Part shown: one piece after another, positions 37,706 through 47,379 of the stretch
How the letters are laid out: each line of letters opens with the position of its first letter
Position numbering within the stretch: position 1 is the stretch's first letter
NCBI GenBank assembly: GCA_933228675.1
Contig: OW121743.1
Span: 63,296,681-63,360,680 of the forward strand
Origin: Stomorhina lunata
Lineage: Eukaryota > Arthropoda > Insecta > Diptera > Rhiniidae
Length of the DNA: 64,000 bases
Reading direction: 5' to 3'
Notes under the pieces: model-generated
What the model was told of the DNA's origin: nothing
Seen by the model: the letters and a program-made list of their open reading frames with translations, nothing else
Database searches by the model: none
Position numbers and translations under genes: made by a program

Positions 37706-39500
37706 ACTAGCTTTAGAACCCGCTACTTCGTTAGCGGTACCATTTGAATTGACAAAGTTACAATTAAAAAGTTACAAAATTTACCAAAATAATTTTTTCA
37801 CTTGTTTATCGATTCCGATATAAATTAATTAAACACTTATTGGTTCTTATTTTCAAAAAAGTACTAAACACGCCTCCCTTATTTTCGTAGCTGACCCAAT
37901 TTTGATTCATAACCCAATTAAAATCTTGTTCTTGTCGATTTTGATTTTGAATATTTTACAAAAGTTTCCCTTTTTACCCATTTTTTACCCCTGATCAGCC
38001 AAATTAAAAAAAAAATACCGAATACGTGTCCTAATATTTTTATTGCTGATCTAAACTCCATTTTTGTTAATTGAAAAAAAGTACCAAACACCTCTCACGT
38101 GTCCCCTTATGTTCCTAGCCGATCTATGTTAGTTTCGGAGATATGATGTTACTAATTTCTCCCTTTTCTACCCTGTTTTCCCTTCTAAGTGGTGGAATTT
38201 CAAAAAAGTACCGAACACGTGTCCCTTAATTTTAAGTGCAAATCTCAGATCAATTTAGTTTTTGTTTCTGTCACTTTTGGTTTAGAAGATATACTTTACA
38301 GATTTTTTTCCCCCAAAATTAAAAAAGTACCAATCACGTAGTTTATTTTTTTTCAATGTCAATCGACCGGTCAATAAATTATACTTCTGGCTTCATTAGC
38401 CTAAAAGATATCCATAGCTAAAAACCAAAAAACCTACCCTTGAATATTTTCCCTTTTTTTACCCTTCTGTATCTTATTAATCGCAAAAGTACCCAATACG
38501 TAATTAATTGTTTTTTAATATCTATCGGTTGCGATATAAAATATGCTTCTATGTTTATTAGTTCAAAATACATATGGGTTAAAAAAAAGTACCAAAATAT
38601 AGTTTTTACCCTTTTTTATACTTATTAATGCCATTTTCAAAAAAGAACACGTGTCCCCTTATTTTCCTAGCCAATTGAAATCCAATTTCTACTTTGTTTC
38701 TATCAATGTAGGTTTCAGAGATATGATGTTACTAATTTCTCCCTTTTCTACCCTGTTTTGTCCGCTAGGCGGCCGATTTTCAAAAAAGTACCGAACACGT
38801 GTCCCTTAATTTTCAGTGCAAATCTCAAACCAATTTAATCTTTGCCTCTATCGCTTTAGGTTAAGGAGATATAATTTTGCCGATTTTTCCCTTTTTTACC
38901 CTTTTAATTGAAAAAAGTACCAAATAGGTATTTGATGTTTTGTACTTGGCATCGACCTCCCTATAAATTTTATTTCCAGTTTTATTGGTTCAAGTGAAAT
39001 ACAAAGAAAAATATTTTTTTCTCCGCTGTTCCCCTTTTTGAACCCTGAATCAAAAAAGTACCAAACCCGTATCCAATATTTTTTTCTGGTTTACCGTCTT
39101 CGTTTTGAGTTTTGTTACTATGTTGATTGATTCAGAAGATACACATGAGTTAAAAAAAGTACCAATATTTAATTTTTACCCTTTTTACCCCTTATTTATC
39201 CCATCTGCTAAAAAGTACAAAACACGTGTCTACTTATTTTTGTAGCTAATACCAACGCAATTTCAGTTTTGGTCCTATGAAGTTTACTTCCGGAGATACA
39301 GCATTACTAATTTTCCCCTTTTTTACCCCTGTTTTCCCCTTAGAGGCCGAATTTCCTAAAATCCATTCTTAGTGGATCTACACTTCGAAAAAGGTACCCG
39401 CTGCCAAATTTCAGCTCTCTAGCTTTAGCCGTTTGGGCTGCGCGATGATGAGTCAGTCAATCAGTCAGGTTAGAGTTTTAGATATATATATATAGCACAG
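37706..39500 (+). mobile_element. 1.8-kb non-coding element made of AAAAAAGTACC repeats
   Basis: The left end has a perfect hairpin, CCGCTA-CTTCGT-TAGCGG (37720-37737). The body holds at least a dozen diverged units marked by AAAAAAGTACC(A/G)AACACGTGT and TTTTTACCCTTTTTACCC. Every few units form a larger period: GTTTC(G/A)GAGATATGATG at 38132 and 38712 (580 bp apart), with a looser third copy near 39285. The right end has a single-copy tail, AATTTCAGCTCTCTAGCTTTAGCCG, ending in GTCAGTCAATCAGTCAGG and ATATATATATATAG. Such a TE-like tail and a left hairpin suggest one transposable element with expanded internal repeats. Class unknown; no coding frame. Confidence 0.55.
37720..37737. other. Perfect 6-bp stem hairpin at the element's left end
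   Basis: CCGCTA, loop CTTCGT, TAGCGG. It is GC-rich against an AT-rich background, which makes a chance origin less likely. Confidence 0.7.
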
Positions 39501-40345
39501 ACATATTCTATACAAACAAAAATCGATTAAATCGGTCCATATTAGAACCTAGCAAATAAGAATATATAAATATGAGTATATGAAAATCTCGAAATATGTG
39601 ATCATAAATTGCAGTTTTAACCCAAATTTCCTACCACGACTGTTAATTTTGTATATGTCAGTGTAATAAACTCTCGCTCATAAAAAATGCAATGAAACGT
39701 TAAGTGACTCTTATGTAGTGGTATTGGAAAAGTACCAAATAAAACCAATCCCAAAAGTGATGACATACAATAACACAAAATCACTAATAGAATGATACTT
39801 CGAAGTATAAAATACAATAAATATTGTTAAAAAAAAAAACAAGTCAACATAACTAACAACCGAAACACTAATAAAAAGCAACAGGCCAAAAAGAAAGAAA
39901 ATTCAAAAAAAAAATCGAGTGTCCATACAATCAAGAAACACTTTAACACACAAACAAGACACAAAACCTAAAAGCAACTTAAAATATATGCAAATAAATA
40001 TTTAACACAAAAAAAAAACCAATAAGAAAAAGAGCTTTTATTGTGATCACTTTCAAAGCACAAAATATCTTTAGAGAAGTTAGAGCTCTAAAATAGTGGT
40101 TGTCGTTGTTAGTAGAATGAAAAAGGACACAAAGTTATGGCCAATTGAACACAAAGATTACAGCAACATCACAAGAAACAACATCAATAGAAATTCACTT
40201 ATTTTGTCTTGTTGGCAGAAAAATATACATACATATATACCTACACAAATACATAAGCAAATAAGGAGTCAATTGAAAATCACGTTAAAATGTTATACTT
40301 TTATTTTTTTCCTTTAATTTTGTAAAGACGATTTTTTTTAGAAAA
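39501..40345. other. A-rich sequence without recognised feature
   Basis: Long A-rich, low-complexity stretch (39830-40030) and small unsupported frames. The A-richness just beyond the 3' end of the retrotransposon remnant could be residual tail sequence, but on the minus strand it would read as T, so this is not evidence of a tail. Confidence 0.4.
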
Positions 40346-41345
40346 TTAAATTGTTTTAGGGAAATGGAGTAGGTCGAATTGGGGATACCATAAACGGGAA
40401 CACTTTAAGAGAATTAAAAACATACAGATTTGGACCAAGTAAATTTCTTCATTTAAACTCCTCAAGGACAACATGGTGGATCCTACATTAGTTCCTGATA
40501 AAATCAGACTAGTATTCCCCATTAATAGATAATTTGACAAAATTGGAGTCACATTCAAGTCTAATTGAGAATAAAGGTCGCAAAGCTGCGAACAAACAGC
40601 AGCAGATTTACATTCCTCTCTTTAATTCGTTCTCAAAAGATTTAATAACATTTCCCTATCATGACTTGTTGGGATATCTGTACCTAAAGTTGAAATTTGA
40701 AGCCTTTCACTTAGCTTAGCCCACTCTTTTGCCCAATAGAGCTTATTAGCAATAATGTAACTGGCTAAAATACGTGGTTATCTGTTTGGAATAATTTTAA
40801 TATATAAAAAATGTAGTTTCAGAGTATTTAGATATAAAAAGCCCAAACCAGTTTCTATATAAAGCATATAATTAGGTGTTGAAGCCGGTAGATATAACAT
40901 GTTTTTTGTAAAAAATCTGAATAATTTCTGGACTTCAGAATATTTTTGAAAGCCCCAAATTTGTACAGCATAGCACATAATTGATCTTGATGCTGCATGG
41001 AATACACTAAGTTTGCTTTTCGTGGAAATAAGTGGATTATTAATGGACTTAGACAAAGTTGAATTAATAGCCAACTTGTCAGACGATAATTTATAACTCA
41101 AGTATTTTTTGAACGATAGGTTATAAAAAATTTATATCCCAAGTTATTTGTAGCTATTGGCGTCCTGTATATTGTTATTAGCATATTTCCAGTTCAACTT
41201 GTAGAAACCAGCTCGAAAAATCATTACTTTAGACTTATCTAGATTAACTTCAAGACTCCACATTGAACAATAATTGAAAAGCTTGTTAGTCATACATTGT
41301 AATCCTGATGGTGTATCAGATCAAATAACGACCTTTCTTAAATTA
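40346..41345 (-). pseudogene. Jockey-like non-LTR retrotransposon reverse transcriptase, C-terminal remnant
   Basis: A single minus-strand reading frame runs ~330 codons with five nonsense codons (at about 41321, 41144, 41132, 40778 and 40622) and no frameshift that I can see. From the start it has SDTPSGLQ, then NLDKSKVMIFR and a degraded SYK-stop-LGI, matching the palm/thumb end of jockey-type reverse transcriptases (...DT..GLQ...N..KS..M.F....YKYLGI). It continues through CYAVQIWGFQKY, PNYMLYIETGL, LKLHFLYI and PRILASYIIANKLYWAKEW, a typical jockey/I-type C-terminal region. The catalytic FADD box and everything upstream are missing. No promoter or tail identified. Inactive. Confidence 0.85.
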
Positions 41346-41445
41346 CCTTTCTTTAATTAAAATAGAATGATTCAACTTAAAAAAGTGTATCATGTCAATC
41401 CCAATACCGTAAAACACTGAGAACATATATATATATACTCGTATA

Positions 41446-41650
41446 TTTATACCCTTCACCACCACAGTTGGAAAGGGTGTATTGGGTAAATGTTTGTGAC
41501 TCATAGAAATATTGGTCTGAGACCTGGTAGGCTGGCTGGTATCCATGTAAGCTTTTTATCAAAGTACAGGTCGTAACTTCAAAGATAAATTGATGAAATG
41601 CGGTACAAACTTATATTTTTATTCAAGGACCATCCCTATACATTTTTGGC
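41446..41650 (+). mobile_element. Truncated, diverged DINE-1-like copy
   Basis: Starts TTATACCCTTCACCACCACA (41447-41466), then AGTTGGAAAGGGTGTATTGGG, GTTTGTGACTCATAGAAATAT, GGCTGGCTGG and ACAGGTCGTAACTTC, in the family order. Similarity fades after about 41650, and the 3' hairpin and terminus are missing. It lies between the two retrotransposon remnants. Confidence 0.7.
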
Positions 41651-41934
41651 AGAAATGGTGCCCTTAGCTGGTCTAGAATCAAAACGATACTGTTCGATTC
41701 TGATTAGTCTTAACTTGGTAAGCTCATATTTATCTTGGTTCATCCTTCATCTCAACTGTATACACAGAACTCCTCATGGCATCTCCTAAATAACTACTTT
41801 AGCATCCGTTAAAGTAGCGAACCAAAATGTGCCGCGAGTTTACCCATTAGAACGATAAAAATATATGTAGGTAAGAACGTCGGGTTAGTAAAAAAAAATA
41901 TTTTATGAAAAAACAAAAACTCCTCCCCCCTAAT
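41651..41934. other. Spacer between transposon remnants
   Basis: No assigned family; small frames only. Confidence 0.35.
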
Positions 41935-42735
41935 GTTGATAACTTAAGGATCAGCAACTGGAACATCCGAACCCTTTATAGAGAAGGTGGTTTGGTCCAA
42001 TTGATGGATGTTCTTGATGCATATAAGTGTGATGTAACTGCTGTCGTGGAGTTAAGATGAAACGGCTTTTCCAAGATACCAAGTGGTAACCTGTATTACA
42101 GCTGCCATGAGAGTAGGCATGAATTTGGTTGCGGATTCATAATCAGCAAAAGAATGCGAAATCTAGTCTCTAGGTTCATCCCAGTAAATGAAAGGATATC
42201 TACATGAGTGTCTCCCGATCAACTTACACTAAAATCAGATAGACTATATTTTAGTTGACGGAAGGCACTCATTAACTTGTTGCAGCTAAGGTCAGAACAC
42301 ATCTGAGTGTGTCGCGGAATACTAAGACAGAAGCACAAAGAAAGTTTACGTCACCAATTTACAACCTCATCAAATTGTCACCGATTACTCGATACGAACA
42401 ACTCAACTACTCAGAAAAGAAATGCGCAATATGCAACATATTGCTTATTCCATGAAGGCTGCTGCAAAATCTGTATTAGGTTTTCAAAACACTCCTTCTA
42501 AAAGCTCTTAGTATGATCAATGCCGCAATGCCATCGCTGAGAAAAAATGCAGCCCATAGGGCAACGAGATATCTAATGGATCAAAATACTTTAGCAAGAA
42601 AAGCGTTCAAAAAAGATCTAGCGGGACATCCAAAACTTCGAGAAATGGAGCGTTCGAAAAAGATTCCGCGGGACGTCCAAAACTTGAAGAATATGCACAC
42701 AATATCGAAGTGCATGGAATTCTAAAATAAGCTCG
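41935..42735 (+). pseudogene. RTE-type non-LTR retrotransposon, endonuclease and adjacent region, decayed
   Basis: From 41941 the frame reads NLRISNWNIRTLYREGG, the start of an exonuclease/endonuclease/phosphatase fold as in RTE/BovB-type ORFs and 'craniofacial development protein 2-like' proteins. A TGA at 42058 replaces the Trp of the usual E-(I/L)-R-W-N-G motif, and FGCGFIISKRMRNLVSRF follows. A second TGA is at 42205. After a frame change comes NQIDYILVDGRHS (42233). After another change comes LVAAKVRTHLSVSRNTKT (42276), so the segment with the catalytic SDH-type motif is lost. A third piece, IAYSMKAAAKSVLGFQ (from ~42440) with a TAG at 42509 in place of Trp, then YDQCRNAIAEK and NAAHRATRYL, fits the linker before the reverse transcriptase. 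Two degenerate GRPKL-type segments (42615-42690) resemble the far C-terminus. At least three frame breaks; inactive. Confidence 0.85.
42615..42700 (+). repeat. Two-copy ~48-bp direct repeat in the RTE remnant
   Basis: GCGGGACATCCAAAACTTCG and GCGGGACGTCCAAAACTTGA, each preceded by AGCGTTC(A/G)AAAAAGAT. In one frame these read G-(H/R)-P-K-L, like the Gly-Arg-Pro-Lys motif near the C-terminus of RTE-type proteins. A similar stretch is at 45145. Confidence 0.6.
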
Positions 42736-43214
42736 AATTATATCTAATTTTCAAGACAAAATAAGTACGAATTACAGCGTTTATACATATATCAACATAA
42801 AGCAAAGAGTATACGGTATCACAAATGAGCAACTTTCAAAAGCGAAATAGTGATGGTTATAGGCCTAGGTGAGGACATACAAAAAACCATTTTCAAAGAT
42901 TTCAAAACACATGCAAAATTTTAAGATATGTGCAAAATCTGTTTTTGGGTAGGTCGTAGTACTTAAGTAACTCCAACTTTTACATTTGCAGAGCGATTTT
43001 AAAATTTTTAACAGTTTTGGAAAGTCAAGGGATCAACCTTTTACAGTATAATCGCATAGACCATCTATTTTTAGAAATTATGTAAGTCTTTATAAAAAGT
43101 TTCGCTACTTTTTTTAGATTTTTAATAATCTTAAAAATTCAAAAGCAATTATCTCATTATTTGTCTATAGAAATCTATTTTGTTTTATGTAGTCTTTTTA
43201 AAGCTAATTATATA
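42736..43214. other. Spacer without recognised feature
   Basis: AT-rich; no frame, repeat or family signature recognised. Confidence 0.4.
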
Positions 43215-43991
43215 TAGAAGTAAGCCCGAACATGCAAAACCCTTCACCACTAAGGTCAAAGGTGGTCTTTTTCCCGTATAAAGACAAATATTTGCAAAAT
43301 TTTACCATCATACAAACATTTTCTCAAAACTTACATATTTAAGCTGTTTTCTCCATTTAGTCTTATATAAGAGCTAGGGTCAAATGTGGACCGATTATCT
43401 CGAAACTTAGCAAATTGATTACAGAAAATAAACTTAAAATTCCCATTATCTTCAGATTTACGAGCGTTTAAGTGATTTTATGTCTCATTTAGTGCGTTTT
43501 GACAAAAAAAGTTTGTATGGGAGCTATGGTCAAATGTGGACCGATTTCAATGAAATTTGGTACAGTGATTTAAGTTCACATAAGCAATATTTGTTTTAAA
43601 TTTTATGAAAAAATATTGATATTTGTGGCCAATATATCAATTCCGGGAAGTGGGACCTATGGGAGGTACTATAAATAATGCACCGATTTTGACGAATTTC
43701 AATAGCCATGGTTCCACTATCAAAAAAATGATCTGTGAAAAATTTCATCAAATACTCTTTAGAATTGCAACCTGTACCTTGATTACATGGCTTACATGGG
43801 GGTCCAGCCAGCTTTTGCCTGCCTGCCAGCCAGCCGCTCAGATGGACGGACATCGCTCAATCGACTCAGAAAGTGATTCTAAGCCTATTGGTATACTAAA
43901 AGGTGGGTCTAAGACAAATAATTGTATGCGTTACATACATCAGCACAAATTTATAATAACCTTTCCACCTATGGTGGTGAAGGTTATAATT
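43215..43991 (-). mobile_element. DINE-1-like element, near full length
   Basis: Plus-strand reading starts CCCTTCACCACTAAGGTCAA and ends CCTATGGTGGTGAAGG, so the element is reversed. The 3' hairpin and terminus are degraded (AAGCCCGAACATGC). Inside, GAGCTAGGGTCAAATGTGGA (43371) and GAGCTATGGTCAAATGTGGA (43521) form a 150-bp internal duplication. CCAATATATCAATTCCGGGA and GACGGACATCGCTCAATCGA follow. A 124-codon frame (43623-43997, plus) is open through the body; similar frames exist in other copies, but I do not regard it as a gene. Confidence 0.85.
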
Positions 43992-44380
43992 AGTTAAGCT
44001 CTTTTTTGGATCAACCAATAGATGTTTGCCATGCATCAAAAATACTTTTATCCCAAGTCTAATTTCAGCCAATATTCATAGGGCTCTTTTTGATTTAATT
44101 AATAGACATGTGTTAAATTTCACCAAATTGGTGAAAAAATGGGATCTAAGGCAGGTACTCCAAGGAGTCGACGAATTTCAACTAAATTTAGTTGATCTTT
44201 TTTTTTGAATTAATTGATAGACGTGTATTGATTTTAACAATTTCTGTTTCGAATTGCGACTTGTACATTGAACTGAACAAGAATGCAAAATTTTATCGTT
44301 GTAGGTTCACGCCATCTAGTTTTTTTGCACTTCCATGTATGAACCACTATGGGTCGGGCTAGTAACCTATTCCTGAAAAA
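43992..44380 (+). repeat. ~145-bp repeat family between two DINE-1-like copies
   Basis: Same family as at 29.88-31.26 kb. AATTTCAGCCAATATTCATA (~44060), AAGGCAGGTACTCC, AAGGAGTCGACGAATTTCAA (~44162) and ATTGATAGACGTGTATTG all recur. GAACTGAACAAGAATGCAAA then matches the right flank at 31155-31175. Confidence 0.72.
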
Positions 44381-45095
44381 AACAAGTAAAAAAGTGCTAT
44401 AGTCGGACAAGCCCGACCATACTATACCCTTCACCACTAAGGTCAAAGGTGTTCTTTTTATTAATTAAAAAACAAGTATTTGCTAAATTTTACGATCAAA
44501 CTTACACATTTAAGCTGTTTAGGTCATTGGGACTTACATGAGAGCTAGGGTCAAATGCAGACCGATGATCTCGAAATTTGGCGAATTGATTACAGTTGTT
44601 ACAAAAATTATGTATGCATAAATAAACTTAAAATTCTCATTATCTTCGGATTTACGAGCCTTTTATTCCCATGTAGTGCGTTTTGAGAAAAGAGTTTGTA
44701 TGGGAGCTATGGTCAAATGTGGACCGATTTCAACGAAATTTAATACAGTGATTTAGGTTTATATAAGCCGTATATGTTTTAAATTTCGTGAAAAAATATT
44801 GATTTTTGTGGCCAATATAACAATTCCGGGAAGTGGGACCTATGGGAGGTACCATAAATAATGGACCGATTTCGCCAAATTTAAATAGCCATGGTCCCAT
44901 TATCAAACAAATGGTCTGTGCCAAATTTCATCAAATTATCTTTAGAATTGCGACCTGTAGTTTGATTACAAGGATTACATGGGGGTCCAGCCAGCCAGCC
45001 AGCCAGACGGACGGACGGACATCGCTAAATCGACTCAGAAAGTGATTCTTTATAATATTATAATACCCTTTCCACCTATGGTGGTGAAGGGTATA
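44381..45095 (-). mobile_element. DINE-1-like element, near full length
   Basis: Begins AACAAGTAAAAAAGTGCTAT (reverse of the 3' terminus). The hairpin region AGTCGGACAAGCCCGACCAT follows, and it ends ATGGTGGTGAAGGGTATA. It has the DINE-1 microsatellite in a clear form at 44986-45021: CCAGCCAGCCAGCCAG then ACGGACGGACGGACATCGC. Internal CTAGGGTCAAATGCAGACCG and CTATGGTCAAATGTGGACCG repeats are present. Lower divergence than the 0.87 kb copy. The 70-codon frame at 44833-45045 corresponds to the same stretch that is open in other copies. Confidence 0.88.
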
Positions 45096-45124
45096 AAAAC
45101 AATTACTATGAAAAAGGAAAAAAA

Positions 45125-45195
45125 TTGAATATAAACTGACAGAGGACGTCCAAAACTTCGATGTAAAGACCATGTAGATAAAAATCTTTCAAAGC
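45125..45195 (+). pseudogene. RTE-type retrotransposon C-terminal scrap
   Basis: From 45145 the sequence translates as GRPKLRCKDHVDKNLSKLS. This matches the conserved tail of RTE and similar non-LTR proteins (R-G-R-P-K-x-R-W-x-D-x-V-x-x-D-L), with Cys in place of Trp. Only about 20 codons are recognisable. It could belong to the element at 41.94-42.73 kb, separated by later insertions. Confidence 0.6.
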
Positions 45196-45263
45196 TTAGC
45201 CTACGAAATTAGACAATCTAAAATATGATCGGCCTTTGATCTTTTAACAGGTTGTATATATAG

Positions 45264-45687
45264 TAGGGTTGGTCGTTTTTTGACTTTTGTCTCTGATCGG
45301 CTTCTAATAGTGAAATTATATGGCCAAATTTTGTCAATCGGAGGTGTGCAAAATATTATTGATTTATTTTTAGGATACGAGCTTCAAAAACTGTTTTATG
45401 GATTTCAAATATTGATGACTTCAATTAAAGCTGCGTTAGTTCACTTTTAGATTCCATTATCTTTTCTCTTTAAAATAAATTGTAAATGGACGAAATGTAG
45501 CAAAAACTGCAAATACTCTCAGTTTTCTCCATACAAATGGGCTCAAAAACTTTGGGCCCGTTGCGCGGGCTCGTATCCTAAAAATAAATCAATAATATTT
45601 TGCACACTTCCGATTGACATAATTTCGCCACATAATTTCACTATTAGAAGTCGATCAGAGACAAAAGTCAAAAAACGACCCACCCTA
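45264..45687. mobile_element. 424-bp MITE with 119-bp terminal inverted repeats
   Basis: Left arm 45264-45382 begins TAGGGTTGGTCGTTTTTTGA. The right arm 45569-45687 is its reverse complement, ending CAAAAAACGACCCACCCTA. Arms differ at a few positions (TTGG/TGGG, GGCT/GACT, CCAAATT/CGAAATT). TATATA flanks both sides (45256-45261 and 45689-45694), a possible target duplication, though simple sequence. The ~186-bp centre has no coding frame. Superfamily not identified from the termini. A minus frame 45543-45800 passes through the right arm and is not treated as a gene. Confidence 0.85.
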
Positions 45688-45694
45688 ATATATA

Positions 45695-47379
45695 GGCCAT
45701 TTAAGTAGGTGAGTACATTATATGTATTTTGCATATTGTCAACCAACTTTGCGAATTCGCAGCAGTCCCCAACTCGAAAAATGGGGATTGTTTCTAGCAA
45801 TCAAAAGATAGAAAGGATTCAGTATACCAAAATTTACATGGATATGACAACGTAGTACCAGATACGTTAACAAGTAAGTAGGAAATTCTAAAGAACACGG
45901 ACTTTTTCATTTTATATATCACAAATGCTTTAAACTACTTTAAATAATATATCTTCCAGATACAACCTTTTAAGCCCTATACGACTTTTTGCTGCTCCAT
46001 TGTGTTTAATGGAATTAAAAGACATTGACGATGGCGACAACATCAAGTCTAACAAGAGGGTTGACATTCATAATGACTACTTTCAGCATGGTTTGCTTTT
46101 ATGTTTTTAAAATTTGTTTCACTTCTCAACATCATGGTAATACACTTTAGACCTATGTAACTTTTTGCATATCCTGCAGTTTAAGAAGTTCTTTAATGTA
46201 ATGAGATGTGTTTTAACTCAAAGTTGGAAGTAGTTTCAAATGAACCTATAAAAAGAAGAATTGTACTTTAAGTCATGTACAAATTTAAACAATTTATAAG
46301 TGGTCTCTAATATTTCTGTAGTATTTTTTCTTGAAAATTGCCGGGTATGTCTAAGTGCTCATAATAGTGTTCGTTTTGCAGTAAATGATGCTGACACTAT
46401 ATTCTTTTATCTAGTAAAAATGACACAATCTACTTGTTACTCGTCTCTATTTATACCTTGTTTTCATTTTTCTAGTTTGCTTTTATTTACAACATAAATA
46501 AGTATTAACATCTTTTAGCACAGTGGGATGAATAAAATCTAATTTGTAAATACTAAAAAATTTAAGAAATGAATTTTACAAATCTGAAGTTAAATTGTAG
46601 CCCTGCTTTAATTAAACTCTTTAAGATATTTTTTTAACATATTCCATTTCCCCTTAAAATTGTATGTAAATTTTCATTATTACCTTTAATGAAGAAAATT
46701 TCTACTATATAGTTAAATGTAATGAACTCTACTCCTAAAACTTAACTACTTTGTGTGTCTCTTCTATTCACTTTTTGATTTTTATCAAGAAAAGTGTTGA
46801 TAGAGTTGTTTTTTTCAACATCTTTTTTTCATTTTTGCTTATTGTCGCTTTTGTTCTTTGGAAAAAGGCATTCAATGTAAATGATAGTGTTTTAACTAAA
46901 TGCTTTTTTTTAATAAAATAAAAATAAAGGAAATCTTATTTTAATGTTCAAGTAACTAAATGTATAGATGCTTTAGTTGTAGTTACAAAAAAAAAAAACT
47001 CTTCCATTGAATTGGTTTATATGAAAGCAGACAGACATTTTGTTCGTATAAAAACATATTCATAGAAACATCAAGTAAAGGGTTATAAAAACTAAATAGA
47101 AGAGCAATAACATATGCACTGATCCCTTTTGGTGTTTAATTGAATTTATGAACAGCAATATCAAAGTATTCATATGAACATTATAACACTGTTAATGTGC
47201 TGTATTGAAAGGATTTAAAGACTCAAAGAAAAATGTTGGTAAGAAAAGAAAATCAACCACTGTTAAAAGAACATTCACAGGTTGATAAAGCAAACCTTTA
47301 ACTTCAGCCTCTACCCGTCAAAGATATTCTTTTGCTCCTGTACTGGGAAAAAAGTGTTTTAGCGAATAGCAACATAAAA
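45695..47379. other. Largely unassigned AT-rich sequence
   Basis: Next to the MITE (45700-45800, minus) a short stretch translates with protein-like composition (LETIPIFRVGDCCEF, AKLVDNMQNTYNVLTYL). Too short to assign; it may be residue of whatever the MITE landed in. The rest has no recognised gene, repeat or signal. Confidence 0.4.

Noticed and set aside
43623..43997. 124-codon gene
   Set aside because: Lies inside a DINE-1-like element and recurs in other copies with indels; treated as non-coding, with a test proposed in findings.
45543..45800. 85-codon minus-strand gene
   Set aside because: Its second half is the terminal inverted repeat of the MITE; the first half is too short to assign.
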